Position numbers and translations under genes: made by a program. A stretch of 64,000 bases of DNA from Roseateles chitinivorans (GTDB lineage Bacteria > Pseudomonadota > Gammaproteobacteria > Burkholderiales > Burkholderiaceae_C). Location: the NCBI RefSeq assembly GCF_002761755.1, contig NZ_PEOG01000013.1, positions 55,444 through 119,443 of the forward strand, in the 5' to 3' direction. Below, piece by piece: positions 1-9,329 of this stretch; the first letter of the stretch is position 1, and every line of letters begins with the position of its first letter. Below the pieces are notes generated by a model. The model was not told the origin of the DNA and ran no database searches. It saw only the letters and a list, made by a program, of their open reading frames with translations.

Positions 1-666
1 CACGGCAACTACAGCAAGCGGCGCATGGCGCTGGACCTGGTCACGGTGATGGCCGCGCTGGGGCACGCGCGCTTTCGCGTGCTGGCGCACGACCGCGGCG
101 CGCGGGTGGCGCACCGGATGGCGGCCGATCATCCAGTGGCGGTCGAGCGCCTGGCGCTGCTGGACATCGCGCCGACGCTGGCGATGTACGAGCAGACGAC
201 CGAGACCTTCGCCCGCGCGTACTGGCACTGGTTCTTCCTGATCCAGCCGGCGCCGATGCCGGAGCGTCTGATCGAGGCCGATCCCGCGGCCTACGCGCTG
301 GACGTGATGGGGCGGCGGCATGCGGGGCTATCCGCCTTCGACCCGCGCGCCTTCGCGGAGTACCAGCGGGCGCTGGCGTTGCCCGGTGCGGCGCACGGCA
401 TGTGCGAGGACTACCGCGCGGCGGCAGGCATCGATCTCGCGCACGATCGCGCGGACCGCGATGCCGGCGCGAAGCTGGCGATGCCACTGCGGGTGTACTG
501 GGGCGCCCAGGGCGTGGTGGCGAAGTGCTTCGACCCGCTGAAGGAATGGCGCCGGGTGGCGGCGGACGTCGACGGCGGCCCCCTGCCTTGCGGGCACTAC
601 ATCCCGGAAGAAGCGCCGGACGCGTTGCTCGCGGCGGTGATGCCGTTCCTGGCCGAAGGGCTTTGA
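1..666 (+). CDS. Alpha/beta hydrolase, haloacetate (fluoroacetate) dehalogenase type, 5'-truncated
   Basis: The reading frame is open at base 1, so the N-terminus lies outside the window; 221 residues are visible. Established knowledge: in the fluoroacetate dehalogenase family an Asp nucleophile in a HDRGAR motif attacks the carbon-halogen bond. Seen here: HDRGAR at visible residues 30-35 (nucleophile Asp31), an LLDI segment with the likely second acidic residue (Asp55), a Tyr-Trp-His-Trp segment matching the halide-pocket His/Trp of the family, and a C-terminal GHYIPEEAPD with the catalytic His. All expected active-site elements in the visible part are present. Substrate is not determined by sequence, and some relatives are epoxide hydrolases. 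It is followed 57 bp later by a small membrane protein on the same strand. Confidence 0.85.
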   Translation, partial: HGNYSKRRMALDLVTVMAALGHARFRVLAHDRGARVAHRMAADHPVAVERLALLDIAPTLAMYEQTTETFARAYWHWFFLIQPAPMPERLIEADPAAYALDVMGRRHAGLSAFDPRAFAEYQRALALPGAAHGMCEDYRAAAGIDLAHDRADRDAGAKLAMPLRVYWGAQGVVAKCFDPLKEWRRVAADVDGGPLPCGHYIPEEAPDALLAAVMPFLAEGL

Positions 667-723
667 GCGAAGTGGCCCGCGAGGCCGCTACGCTCCGCGA
701 GGAATGGTTTCCGGAAGGACAGG

Positions 724-957
724 ATGAACAAGCTGGTGGCCTTCGGGCAGTTCCTGGGCGGCGCGGTGCTGTGGCTGGCCGCGGTGGTCGCGGGCGTCAA
801 CGCGCTCAAGCCGCTGATCGGTGCCGCCGAGGATGCGGGCGCGCCGTCCGGCGCCACCGGTGCGCTGGTGATCGTGCTCCTGCTCGCCGGCGTCGGCACC
901 TGGCTGATGCGCGCCGGCTGGCGCCGCCTGCGGGCGCGGGCCGGCGGTCATTGCTGA
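724..957 (+). CDS. Small two-helix membrane protein, unknown function
   Basis: A 77-residue protein with two hydrophobic segments (about residues 8-30 and 44-64) and an Arg-rich C-terminus ending in Cys, suggesting a small inner-membrane protein with a cytoplasmic tail. The start is supported by AAGGACAGG just upstream of the ATG. It follows the hydrolase after 57 bp and may be cotranscribed. I do not recognise the family. Codon use matches the neighbours. Confidence 0.6.
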   Translation: MNKLVAFGQFLGGAVLWLAAVVAGVNALKPLIGAAEDAGAPSGATGALVIVLLLAGVGTWLMRAGWRRLRARAGGHC

Positions 958-988
958 AATAAAAAAGGGCGTGCATCCCTGCACGCCC
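957..988 (-). terminator. Intrinsic terminator of the first RND operon
   Basis: GGGCGTGCA (967-975) and TGCACGCCC (980-988) form a perfect 9-bp stem with a 4-nt loop. Read on the minus strand the hairpin is followed by a T-rich run (957-966). It lies 60 bp past the stop of the outer-membrane factor gene. The plus strand has no T-run after the hairpin. Confidence 0.85.
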
Positions 989-1047
989 AAAGGGGCACCG
1001 GTAGAACCGGTCGCGAATGAAGGGGCCGGGACTTGCCCGGCGGGGGC

Positions 1048-2511
1048 TCAGGCCGGGGCGTTCCAGCCGCCGCCCAGCGCGCGGACGAGGCCGACCGTCG
1101 CCTGGTATTGCGCCGCCTGCACCTGCAGCGCCGCGCGGCGGTTGCGCAGCTCGCTGCGGCGCGCATCCAGCAGGTCCAGCTGGCTGACCAGCCCGTTGCG
1201 GTAGCGCGAGTCCGACAGCGCCGTCGCACGCGTCGACGACTGCACGGCCTGTCCCTGCACGTCCGCCTGCTGCGACAAGGTCTGCAGGCCAACCAGCGAG
1301 TCCTCGACCTCGCGCAGCGCCTGCAGCAGCTGCTGCCGGTAGCTCGACATCGCCAGGTCCAGCCCCGCCGTCGCCGACTCGACGCCGGCCTTGCGGCGCC
1401 CGCCATCGAAGATCGGCAGCGACAGCAGCGCGTCCACCGACCAGGCCCGTGCCGACCACCGGAAGACATCGCTCAGCTCCGGCGAGGCATACCCGCCGTT
1501 GGCCGTCAGCGTCAGGCTCGGGAACCACGCGGCCTGCGCCACGCCCACCCGGGCCTGCGCCGCCAGCAGGCTGCGCTGCGCCGCGGCCACGTCCGGACGA
1601 CGCGCCAGCATCGCGCTCGGCAGGCCCGAGGGGATCGCCGGCAAGGCCGCCAGCGCCGTGTCCTCGGCCACCTTGAAGCCCGACGCCGGCTCGCCCAACA
1701 GCACCGCCAACGCGTTTTCCAGCTCGGCGCGGCGACGGTCCAGGCTGATCGCCTCGGCCTCCGTCGCGGCCACCTCGGTCTGCACCCGTGCCAGGTCCAG
1801 CTCGGCGACATCGCCTGCCTGGTAGCGGCGCTGCGTCAGCGCCAGCGTCTCGCGGTAGGCCGCCACCGTGTCGCGCACCAGGCGGCGCTCCTGGTCGGCG
1901 AAACGCAGCGCGAGGTAGGTCTGCGCCACGTCGGCCTGCACCATCAGCCGCGTCGACTGCAGCAGCGCCTCACGCGATTGCGCGTCGAGCGCTGCTGCCC
2001 GGCTGGCCTGCGACAGGCGGCCGGAAAGGTCGACCTCCCAGCTCGCCGCCAGGCCGGCGTTGTACAGGGTCGCCGGCGCGGGGCCCTGCCCGGCCACCGT
2101 GCCACGCGCCGCCCCGGCGCTCGCGCCGACCTGCGGCATGCGGTCCGCGTTGGCATTGCGCAGCAGCGCGCGCGCCTGCGCCAGCCGTGCCGCCGCGCCC
2201 TGCAGATCAGTGTTGCCCGCCAGCGAGCGGCGGATCAGGTCGTTCAGCGTCGGATCGCCGAACGCGAGCCACCAATCCCCGCGCGGCTCGGCATCGGCCG
2301 GCGGCACCACGGCCCAGCGCGCCTCGCCCACCGTGGCGGTCTGGGTGGCGGTCGCGGTCGCGGTCGCAGTTGCGATCGGGGTCGCGGTCGCCGTCGACTT
2401 CCAGGCCGTCGGCGTGGCCGGCAGGCGCGACTCGTCGATCGGCGGTGGGGTCGCGCAGCCGGCCAGCACCAGCGCGGCCAGCAGCGTCGTCATCATCAGT
2501 TTCGTTTTCAT
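1048..2511 (-). CDS. RND efflux outer-membrane factor, NodT/OprM family lipoprotein (OpcM/OprC-like)
   Basis: A 487-residue outer-membrane channel of a tripartite efflux pump, the last gene of the operon llpE-adaptor-pump-channel. The chosen ATG (2511) has AAGGAG eight bases upstream and starts directly with a lipoprotein signal peptide whose lipobox ends ALVLAGC (Cys19). An upstream in-frame extension would bury the signal. Two OEP repeats follow, with the typical RPDV segment (mid-protein) and the C-terminal YRNGLVSQLDLLDA motif. Odd feature: residues about 39-60, just after the lipid anchor, are an almost pure Thr-Ala repeat encoded by eight imperfect GCGGTC hexamers (2348-2395). An intrinsic terminator follows. 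Confidence 0.93.
   Translation of the reverse strand: MKTKLMMTTLLAALVLAGCATPPPIDESRLPATPTAWKSTATATPIATATATATATQTATVGEARWAVVPPADAEPRGDWWLAFGDPTLNDLIRRSLAGNTDLQGAAARLAQARALLRNANADRMPQVGASAGAARGTVAGQGPAPATLYNAGLAASWEVDLSGRLSQASRAAALDAQSREALLQSTRLMVQADVAQTYLALRFADQERRLVRDTVAAYRETLALTQRRYQAGDVAELDLARVQTEVAATEAEAISLDRRRAELENALAVLLGEPASGFKVAEDTALAALPAIPSGLPSAMLARRPDVAAAQRSLLAAQARVGVAQAAWFPSLTLTANGGYASPELSDVFRWSARAWSVDALLSLPIFDGGRRKAGVESATAGLDLAMSSYRQQLLQALREVEDSLVGLQTLSQQADVQGQAVQSSTRATALSDSRYRNGLVSQLDLLDARRSELRNRRAALQVQAAQYQATVGLVRALGGGWNAPA
2348..2395 (-). repeat. Hexamer tandem repeat coding Thr-Ala linker
   Basis: Eight adjacent hexamers related to GCGGTC (plus strand) occur in the N-terminal linker of the outer-membrane factor. 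They encode Thr-Ala dipeptides and keep the reading frame whatever the copy number. Confidence 0.75.
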
Positions 2512-2615
2512 GGCATCGACTCCTTCACGCCCCCGCCGCGGCGGGAAGCGCTCCGCCGGCCCCGGCACCCGCGCGATCGCGGGATGCCGGAAGTCCGGGG
2601 ATCAAGATTGCGGGA

Positions 2616-5600
2616 TCACTCGTGCTCGTGGCGCGGCGCGGCCGGATGCGGACGGGCGTTGCCGCCTGGACCGAAGTCGTGGCCCGCGCCCTGCTCGGGC
2701 TGGACGAAGGCCTCGATGTCATGCGGCACCTCGCCGTGCTGCTTGAGCGGCTTGTTGCCGGTCAGGCGCCGCACCACCACATAGAACACCGGCGTCAGGA
2801 ACAGGCCGAAAGCCGTCACGCCGATCATCCCGGCGAACACCGCCACGCCCATCGCATTGCGCATCTCGGCACCGGCACCGGAGGCCAGCACCAGCGGCAG
2901 CACGCCCATCACGAACGCCATCGACGTCATCAGGATCGGACGCAGACGCAGCCGGCTCGCCTCGATCGCCGCCTGCAGCGGACTCCTGCCGGCGAACTCC
3001 AGCTCCCGGGCGAACTCCACGATCAGGATCGCGTTCTTCGCCGACAGCCCCACCAGCACGATCAAGCCGATCTGCGTGAAGACGTTGTTGTCCCCATGGT
3101 TCAGCCAGACGCCGGTCATCGCCGCCATCAGGCCCATCGGCACGATCAGGATGATCGCCACCGGCAGCGACAGGCTCTCGTACTGTGCGGCCAGCACCAG
3201 GAACACCAGCAGGATCGCCAGCGGGAACACCCACACCGCGGAGTTGCCGGCCAGGATCTCCTGGTAGGTCAGCTCGGTCCATTCATAGCTGATGCCCGGG
3301 GGCAGCGTCTCCGCGGCGATGCGCGCGATCGCGTCCTGCGCCTGGCCGGTCGAGTAGCCCGGTGCCGGACCGCCGTTGATGTCGGCCGACAGGAAGCCGT
3401 TGTAGCGCATCGCGCGTTCGGGACCGAAGCTCGGCTCGACCTTCATCAGCGCCGACAGCGGCACCATCTCGCCCGAGGCCGATCGCACCTTCAGCAGCCC
3501 GACGTCCTCGGCGCGCGCGCGGTAGGCCGCGTCCGCCTGCACCCGCACGGTGTAAGTGCGGCCGAACTTGTTGAAGTCGTTGACGTAGAGCGAGCCCAGG
3601 TAGATCTGCATCGTGTCGAACACGTCCGTCACCGCCACGCCCAGCTGGCGCGCCTTGGTGCGGTCCAGGTCGGCATACAGCTGCGGCACGTTGACCTGGT
3701 AGCTGGTGAACATGCCGGCCAGCTCGGGCGCCTGCTGGGCCTTGGCCATGAAGGCCTTGACCGCCTGGTCGAGCGCCTCGTAGCCCAGGCCGCCCTTGTC
3801 CTCGAGCTGCAGCTTGAAGCCACCGGTGGTGCCCAGGCCCTGCACCGGCGGGGGCGGGAACATCACGACGAAGGCGTCCTGGATCTGCGCGAACTGCGCG
3901 TTCATGTTGCCCGCGATCTCGCCCGCCGACAGCCCCTTGCCGGTGCGCTGGTCGAAGGACTTGAGCGACGCGAACACGATGCCCGAGTTGGAGCTGTTGG
4001 TGAAGCCGTTGATCGACAGACCCGGGAAGGAGATGGCGTGCTCCACGCCCGGCGTCTTCATCGCGATCTCGCTCATGCGGCGGATCACGTCCTCGGTGCG
4101 GTCCAGCGTGGCGCCGTCGGGCAGCGTCGCGAAGCCGATCAGGTACTGCTTGTCCTGCGCCGGCACGAAGCCGCTGGGCACCGCCTTGAACAGGCCCACG
4201 GTCAGGCCTAGCAGGCCGCCGTAGACGACCAGCATGATCACCTTGCGCGAGATCGCCTTGGTCACGCCGCCGCTGTAGGCCTTGGCGCCGCGGTTGAACA
4301 GCTTGTTGAAGCCGCCGAAGAAGCGGCCGAACACCTTGTCCATCCCACGGGTCAGCCAGTCCTTGGGCTCGTCATGGCCCTTGAGCAGCATCGCGGCCAG
4401 CGCCGGCGACAGCGTCAGCGAGTTGACCGCCGAGATCACCGTCGACATCGCGATCGTCAGCGCGAACTGCTTGTAGAACTGGCCCGTCAGGCCGGTGATG
4501 AAGGCCAGCGGCACGAACACGGCGACCAGCACCAGCGCGATCGCGATGATGGGACCGGAGACTTCGCGCATCGCGCGATAGGTCGCGTCACGCGGACTGA
4601 GGCCGGCCTCGATGTTGCGCTCCACGTTCTCGACGACCACGATCGCGTCGTCCACCACGATGCCGATCGCCAGCACCAGGCCGAACAGCGACAGCGCGTT
4701 GATCGAGAAGCCGAAGAGGTGCATCACCGCGAAGGTGCCGATGATGGACACCGGCACGGCCAGCAGCGGGATGATGGACGCGCGCCAGGTCTGCAGGAAC
4801 AGGATCACGACCAGCACCACCAGCGCCACCGCCTCGAGCAGCGTGTGGATGACCGACTCGATGGACGCGCGCACGAACTGCGTCGGGTCGTAGACGATCG
4901 AGTAGTCGACGCCTTCCGGCATCGCCTTCTTCAACTCCGCCATCGTGGCGCGGACGTTGTCCGAGATCTCGATCGCGTTGGAGCCGGGCGCCTGGAAGAT
5001 CGGGATCGCCACCGCGGACTTGTTGTCCAGCAGCGAGCGCAGCGCGTATTCCGACGCGCCCAGCTCGATGCGGCCCAGGTCGCGCAGCCGCGTCACCTGG
5101 CCGTTGGCACCGCTCTTGACGATGATGTCGCCGAACTCCTCCTCGTTGCGGAGGCGGCCCTGCGCGTTGATCGGCAGTTGCAGGTCGATGCCCTGCAGGC
5201 CCGGCGAGGCGCCGACGACACCGGCCGCGGCCTGCACGTTCTGCTCGCGGATCGCCTGGACGACGTCGCTGGCCGACAGCCCGTGCTCGGCGACCTTCTG
5301 CGGATCCAGCCAGACGCGCATCGAGTAGTCGCCCGAGCCGAACAGCTGCACCTGGCCCACGCCCTGGATCCGCGCCAGGCGGTCCTTGACGTTGAGCACC
5401 GCGTAGTTGCGCAGGTAGGTCATGTCATAGCGGTCGTTGGGCGACAGCAGGTGCACGACCATGGTCAGGTCCGGGCTGCTCTTGACCGTGGTGAGGCCGA
5501 GGCGGCGGACTTCCTCGGGCAGGCGCGGCTCGGCTTGCGAGACGCGGTTCTGCACCAGCTGCTGCGCCTTGTCCGGGTCGGTGCCCAGCTTGAAGGTCAC

Positions 5601-5879
5601 GGTCAGCGTCATGAGGCCGTCGGTGGTCGCCTGGCTGCCCATGTAGAGCATGCCTTCGACGCCGTTGATCGATTCCTCGAGCGGCGTGGCGACGGCTTCG
5701 GCGATGACCTTCGGGTTGGCGCCCGGGTACTGCGCCCGGACCACCACCTGCGGCGGCACGACTTCGGGATATTCCGAGATCGGCAGCACCCGCACCGCGA
5801 GCAGGCCCGCGACGAAGATCAGCACCGACAGCACGCCCGCGAAGATCGGGCGGTCGATGAAGAATTTGGAGAGATTCAT
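2616..5879 (-). CDS. RND multidrug efflux permease, HAE1 family, MexF/BpeF/CeoB-like
   Basis: A 1087-residue proton-driven inner-membrane pump. The N-terminus has the usual FFIDRPIFA start. The sequence follows the MexF branch through the porter domain ([40 protein letters not shown] segments). The transmembrane proton-relay motif [17 protein letters not shown] with its paired Asp is intact. Length fits the family, but the C-terminus carries an extra hydrophilic tail of about 40 residues rich in His, Pro and Glu. It lies 50 bp after the adaptor and 104 bp before the outer-membrane factor. By family and gene order the likely substrates are chloramphenicol, trimethoprim and fluoroquinolone-type drugs (inference). 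Confidence 0.95.
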   Translation of the reverse strand: MNLSKFFIDRPIFAGVLSVLIFVAGLLAVRVLPISEYPEVVPPQVVVRAQYPGANPKVIAEAVATPLEESINGVEGMLYMGSQATTDGLMTLTVTFKLGTDPDKAQQLVQNRVSQAEPRLPEEVRRLGLTTVKSSPDLTMVVHLLSPNDRYDMTYLRNYAVLNVKDRLARIQGVGQVQLFGSGDYSMRVWLDPQKVAEHGLSASDVVQAIREQNVQAAAGVVGASPGLQGIDLQLPINAQGRLRNEEEFGDIIVKSGANGQVTRLRDLGRIELGASEYALRSLLDNKSAVAIPIFQAPGSNAIEISDNVRATMAELKKAMPEGVDYSIVYDPTQFVRASIESVIHTLLEAVALVVLVVILFLQTWRASIIPLLAVPVSIIGTFAVMHLFGFSINALSLFGLVLAIGIVVDDAIVVVENVERNIEAGLSPRDATYRAMREVSGPIIAIALVLVAVFVPLAFITGLTGQFYKQFALTIAMSTVISAVNSLTLSPALAAMLLKGHDEPKDWLTRGMDKVFGRFFGGFNKLFNRGAKAYSGGVTKAISRKVIMLVVYGGLLGLTVGLFKAVPSGFVPAQDKQYLIGFATLPDGATLDRTEDVIRRMSEIAMKTPGVEHAISFPGLSINGFTNSSNSGIVFASLKSFDQRTGKGLSAGEIAGNMNAQFAQIQDAFVVMFPPPPVQGLGTTGGFKLQLEDKGGLGYEALDQAVKAFMAKAQQAPELAGMFTSYQVNVPQLYADLDRTKARQLGVAVTDVFDTMQIYLGSLYVNDFNKFGRTYTVRVQADAAYRARAEDVGLLKVRSASGEMVPLSALMKVEPSFGPERAMRYNGFLSADINGGPAPGYSTGQAQDAIARIAAETLPPGISYEWTELTYQEILAGNSAVWVFPLAILLVFLVLAAQYESLSLPVAIILIVPMGLMAAMTGVWLNHGDNNVFTQIGLIVLVGLSAKNAILIVEFARELEFAGRSPLQAAIEASRLRLRPILMTSMAFVMGVLPLVLASGAGAEMRNAMGVAVFAGMIGVTAFGLFLTPVFYVVVRRLTGNKPLKQHGEVPHDIEAFVQPEQGAGHDFGPGGNARPHPAAPRHEHE

Positions 5880-5929
5880 GTCAGTCTTTCAAGTCGACTG
5901 TGAGAGGCAGGGCGAGGCGGTCGGTCCGA

Positions 5930-7141
5930 TCAGGACTTGTCCGCCTTCGCCGCGCCGTCCTTGGCCTGGAGTTCCGCCTTGGCATTCATCGGCACCAGGG
6001 TGGGCGCCACCAGCGCGCCGGGGCGCACCCGCTGCAGGCCGTTGACGACGACGCGCTCGTTGGCCTTCAGGCCGGTGGTGACGATGCGCAGCCCATCGAC
6101 GTTGGCGCCCAGCTGCACCTCGCGGTAGCTCAGCGTGTTGTCCGCGCCGACCACCATCACGAAGCGCTTGCTCTGGTCGGTGCCGACGGCGCGCTCGTTG
6201 ACGAGCACCGCCGGACGCGACTTGGCCTGGCCCAGCCGGATGCGGGCGAACTGGCCCGGAATCAGCGCGCCGTCCTTGTTGTCCAGCACCGCGCGCACTC
6301 GCACCGTGCCGCTGCGGGCATCGACCTGGTTGTCGATCAGCTGCAGCTTGCCGTTGAACGGCGTGTCGGCGGTGGCGGCGGTGCCGATCTGCACCGGGAT
6401 GCTCGACAGGTCCCCGGTCGCGCCCTTGGCGTTGCCATGCAGCTCGTTCAGCGCGCGGGCCACGGTGCGCTCGTCGGCGTCGAAGCTGGCGTAGATCGGG
6501 CTGACCGAGACCAGCGTCGTCAGCACCGGTGCGCCGGGGCCAGCGGCCACCAGGTTGCCCTGGGTGACTTCCAGCTTGCCGACGCGGCCGGCCACCGGCG
6601 CGCGGACCTGCGTGTAGCCGAGGTTCAGCTTCGCGGACTGCAGCGCCGCCTGGGCCGCGCGGAGGTTGGCGTTGGCCTCGTTGGCGGCATTGCTGCGCTC
6701 GTCGAGCTCCCGCTGCGCGATGGCGCGCTCGCTCCACAGGCGGTTGGAGCGCTCCAGCTCGCTCTTCGTGTAGCTGACGCGGGCCTGCGCGGCCAGCACC
6801 TGCGCCTCGGCGCGGTCCACCTCGGCCTGGTAGGGCGCGGGGTCGATGGTGATCAGCAGATCGCCGGCCTTGACCAGCGCCCCTTCCCGGAAGTGCACCG
6901 ACTGCACCGCGCCGGACACCCGGGCGCGGACATCGACGCGCTCGACGGCCTCGAGGCGACCGGAGAACTCGTCCCAGGCGGCGACGTCCTGGCTCGCCAC
7001 GGTGGCGACGGACACCGGGATCGCCTGCGGCGCGCCCGACGGTTGATTGGCGACCGCCTGCTGGCTGTGCAGGCCGACGACGACGGCCCCGACGACCGCA
7101 GCGACGGCGGTGAGCGAGGTGGCAAAGATCTTCTTGTTCAT
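5930..7141 (-). CDS. RND efflux periplasmic adaptor, MexE/BpeE/CeoA-like
   Basis: A 403-residue membrane-fusion protein bridging pump and outer-membrane channel. The N-terminal hydrophobic segment (about residues 5-25) anchors or exports it, and no lipobox Cys is seen. The biotinyl-lipoyl half-motifs (SGAVQSVHFREGALVKAGDL and YTQVRAPVAGRVGKLEV) flank a coiled-coil hairpin rich in Ala, Glu and Arg (about residues 100-160), followed by the beta-barrel and membrane-proximal domains with the family's LLPGQF-type segment (ALIPGQFARIRL). It lies between the llpE-like gene (103 bp upstream) and the pump. Confidence 0.94.
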   Translation of the reverse strand: MNKKIFATSLTAVAAVVGAVVVGLHSQQAVANQPSGAPQAIPVSVATVASQDVAAWDEFSGRLEAVERVDVRARVSGAVQSVHFREGALVKAGDLLITIDPAPYQAEVDRAEAQVLAAQARVSYTKSELERSNRLWSERAIAQRELDERSNAANEANANLRAAQAALQSAKLNLGYTQVRAPVAGRVGKLEVTQGNLVAAGPGAPVLTTLVSVSPIYASFDADERTVARALNELHGNAKGATGDLSSIPVQIGTAATADTPFNGKLQLIDNQVDARSGTVRVRAVLDNKDGALIPGQFARIRLGQAKSRPAVLVNERAVGTDQSKRFVMVVGADNTLSYREVQLGANVDGLRIVTTGLKANERVVVNGLQRVRPGALVAPTLVPMNAKAELQAKDGAAKADKS

Positions 7142-7244
7142 GGTGGTGCTCCGTGGACGGGGGTAGACGTTGGGAGTTCGGGACGACTGGGAAATCGGTG
7201 GAACGGAATCGGTGGGTCGGTCAGGACGGTGCTCTCGGGGCCGG

Positions 7245-8093
7245 TCAGGCGGGTTGCGGCCGGCGGGGGCCGGCGGGGGGAATCAGGCTCAGGAAGTCGG
7301 CGAGCTTCTGGCGCAGCGCGGCGGCCCAGGGCAGCTGCGGCGCGGCCAGCGACGGCCGCTTCATCAGGCTGTAGGGCCAGCCGCTGGGCCCGGCGATCAG
7401 CGCCTGCTGCACGTCGACCCCGGCGCGCTTCATCGCGCGGGCATAGGCCAGGGCCTCGTCGCGCATCGGGTCGTCCTCGGCGCTGACGACCAGCGCCGGC
7501 ACGAGTCCGGCCAGGCGGCTGGTGTTGGCCGGCGCGGCATAGGGATGGTCGCCATCCTCGCCCTCGCCGAGGTAGGCGCGCCAGCCGTGCATCCAGCGGC
7601 ACTCGCCGTAGCCGGCATCGGCCTGACGCAGCGAGGCGGTGGCGAGGCAGGGATTGAGCATCGGCCCGATCAGGATCTGGCCGGACAGCTTGCGGTGGCC
7701 CTGGTCGCGCGCCATCAGCGCCAGCGCCGCGGCGAGGTTGCCGCCGGCCTCCTCGCCGGCGACCACCAGCGGCGCGCCCTTGCCGGACAGCCGGCTGCGC
7801 GCCTTGTGCAGGCCGGCCAGCAGCGCGTCCAGCATCTTCAGCGCGGCCGGGAAGACATGGTCGGCGCCGGTCGGATAGTCGACGTCCACCACCACCGCGC
7901 CCGCGTCGGCCAGCAGCCGCGAGACCAGCTCGCCGCTGTCCAGGTCGCCGCAGGTGAAGGCGCCGCCGTGCAGGTGCATGACGACCGGCGCGTCCTTGCG
8001 GCGTGCGGCGCCCTTGTAGACGCGCACCGGCACGACGCCGTCGCCGGCGGGCAGGAGGTCGTCGTGGCAGGAGGTCAGCGGCAGCGCATCCAT
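7245..8093 (-). CDS. LlpE-like alpha/beta hydrolase fold protein lacking catalytic Ser and His
   Basis: First gene of the RND operon, in the position of llpE in the Burkholderia ceoR-llpE-ceoAB-opcM and bpeT-llpE-bpeEF-oprC loci (established gene order). The fold is that of the hormone-sensitive-lipase family: HGGAF oxyanion motif at about residue 42, and the acid loop DDPMRDE near residue 208. The nucleophile motif, normally GDSAGG, reads GEEAGG (Glu115 in place of Ser), and the region where the catalytic His should be reads GPSGWPY. On sequence it should not work as a classical esterase. The ATG at 8093 is used (282 aa). An in-frame TTG at 8144 would add 17 residues, and neither has a strong ribosome binding site. 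Confidence 0.82.
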   Translation of the reverse strand: MDALPLTSCHDDLLPAGDGVVPVRVYKGAARRKDAPVVMHLHGGAFTCGDLDSGELVSRLLADAGAVVVDVDYPTGADHVFPAALKMLDALLAGLHKARSRLSGKGAPLVVAGEEAGGNLAAALALMARDQGHRKLSGQILIGPMLNPCLATASLRQADAGYGECRWMHGWRAYLGEGEDGDHPYAAPANTSRLAGLVPALVVSAEDDPMRDEALAYARAMKRAGVDVQQALIAGPSGWPYSLMKRPSLAAPQLPWAAALRQKLADFLSLIPPAGPRRPQPA

Positions 8094-8158
8094 GGCAGGA
8101 GCAAAGGCCTGCTCCGCGTGGGGGCAGGCCGGTTCATGTTGCAATGCAGCGAAATTTA

Positions 8159-8218
8159 GGGACCGGACGCCGTCCGATAAACAGGTCCCGGCGCGAATCA
8201 GCGTTTCATCGACGAAAC
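8159..8218. promoter_or_regulatory. Candidate LysR operator region between llpE-like gene and regulator
   Basis: The divergent intergenic region holds three nested or adjacent inverted repeats: GGGACC (8159-8164) with GGTCCC (8184-8189), inside it CGGAC-GCC-GTCCG (8164-8176), and GTTTC-N6-GAAAC (8203-8218). The last contains a T-N11-A core as expected of LysR boxes. LysR-type regulators usually bind such sites between themselves and their divergent target. Confidence 0.5.
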
Positions 8219-8315
8219 AATCGATCGGGCAGGATGGCGACCTCGCGCGCGCGCAGACGCGCCGATCAGCAGCACATCAGCAGTCGCGGCCTCGTGCCGC
8301 CATCAGGGGTTCAGG

Positions 8316-9329
8316 ATGGACAAGCTCAATGCCATGCAGGCTTTCGCGCGCGTCGTGGAAGCGGGTACCTTCACGCGGGCGGCGGAATCGCTGGACCTGC
8401 CCAAGACCGCGGTGACGCGGCTCATCCAGTCGCTGGAGGACCACTTGAAGGTCAAGCTGCTGAACCGCACGACGCGGCGCGTCAGCGTGACGCCCGACGG
8501 CGCCGCCTATTACGAGCGGGTCACGCGGCTGCTGTCGGACATCGAGGAGCTGGAGGGCTCCGTGTCCCATGCTCGGGCAGCGCCGAAGGGACGAATCCGC
8601 GTCGACGTGGCGTCGAGCGTGGCGCGGCTGCTGCTGATCCCGGCACTTCCGGAGTTCTATGCAAGACATCCGGACATCCAGATCGACCTGGGCGTGTCGG
8701 ACCGGCCGGTGGACCTGATCGGGGACAACGTCGATTGCGTCGTGCGCGGCGGCGAGATCACCGACCAGTCGCTGGTGGCGCGCCGCATCGGCGACTGGGG
8801 CTACGGCTGCTGCGCGTCGCCGGCCTACATCCGCGAGCACGGCATGCCGCAGCATCCGCTGGACCTGGAGTCGGACCAGCACCATGTGGTCAGCTATTTC
8901 TCGACGCGCACCGGCAAGCGCTTCCCGTTCGACTACAGCAAGAACGGCCAGCGCTACGAGATCTACGGTCACTACAAGGTCTCGGTCAACGATGGCAATG
9001 CCTACATGACCGCGGGCCTGACCGGGCTGGGCGTGATCCAGGCGCCCTACTTCATGATCAAGCCGCACATCGACGCCGGCGAGCTGGTGCCCTTCCTGTG
9101 CGACTGGGAATCGGACCCGCTGCCGCTGTACGTGGTGTACCCGCCCAACCGGCACTTGAGCACCAAGCTGCGGGTCTTCGTCGACTGGATCGCGGAGCTC
9201 TTCGACCGCCACTCGCAATGGCAGAAGCAGCTGGTGGCGAGCTGCGAGGCCAAGCGCTCGGAGTCCGACGCGGCCTACCTCCCGCTGCAGGCCAACGCTT
9301 CCAAGCAGGCGGTGCTGAGCGCCGCCTGA
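8316..9329 (+). CDS. LysR-family regulator of the RND operon (CeoR/BpeT/MexT-like)
   Basis: A 337-residue transcription factor. The winged helix-turn-helix is at residues 1-60 (AFARVVEAGTFTRAAESL, then TAVTRLIQSLEDHL), followed by a periplasmic-binding-protein-like effector domain (about 90-295) and a roughly 40-residue hydrophilic tail. It is divergent from the llpE-like gene. The established role of its counterparts CeoR/BpeT is activation of the divergent efflux operon, with inducers such as salicylate reported for the Burkholderia system. The start ATG has AGGGG upstream. Identification of the target rests on position. Confidence 0.92.
   Translation: MDKLNAMQAFARVVEAGTFTRAAESLDLPKTAVTRLIQSLEDHLKVKLLNRTTRRVSVTPDGAAYYERVTRLLSDIEELEGSVSHARAAPKGRIRVDVASSVARLLLIPALPEFYARHPDIQIDLGVSDRPVDLIGDNVDCVVRGGEITDQSLVARRIGDWGYGCCASPAYIREHGMPQHPLDLESDQHHVVSYFSTRTGKRFPFDYSKNGQRYEIYGHYKVSVNDGNAYMTAGLTGLGVIQAPYFMIKPHIDAGELVPFLCDWESDPLPLYVVYPPNRHLSTKLRVFVDWIAELFDRHSQWQKQLVASCEAKRSESDAAYLPLQANASKQAVLSAA

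Noticed and set aside
1033..2784. 583-codon plus-strand ORF opposite the outer-membrane factor
   Set aside because: Arg/Gln/Pro-rich translation with no domain. It lies exactly antisense to a well-supported gene, as expected at this GC content.
4374..5903. 509-codon plus-strand ORF opposite the first RND pump
   Set aside because: Composition (Arg, His, Asp, Gln runs) is that of the complementary strand of a GC-rich membrane protein gene. It has no ribosome binding site.
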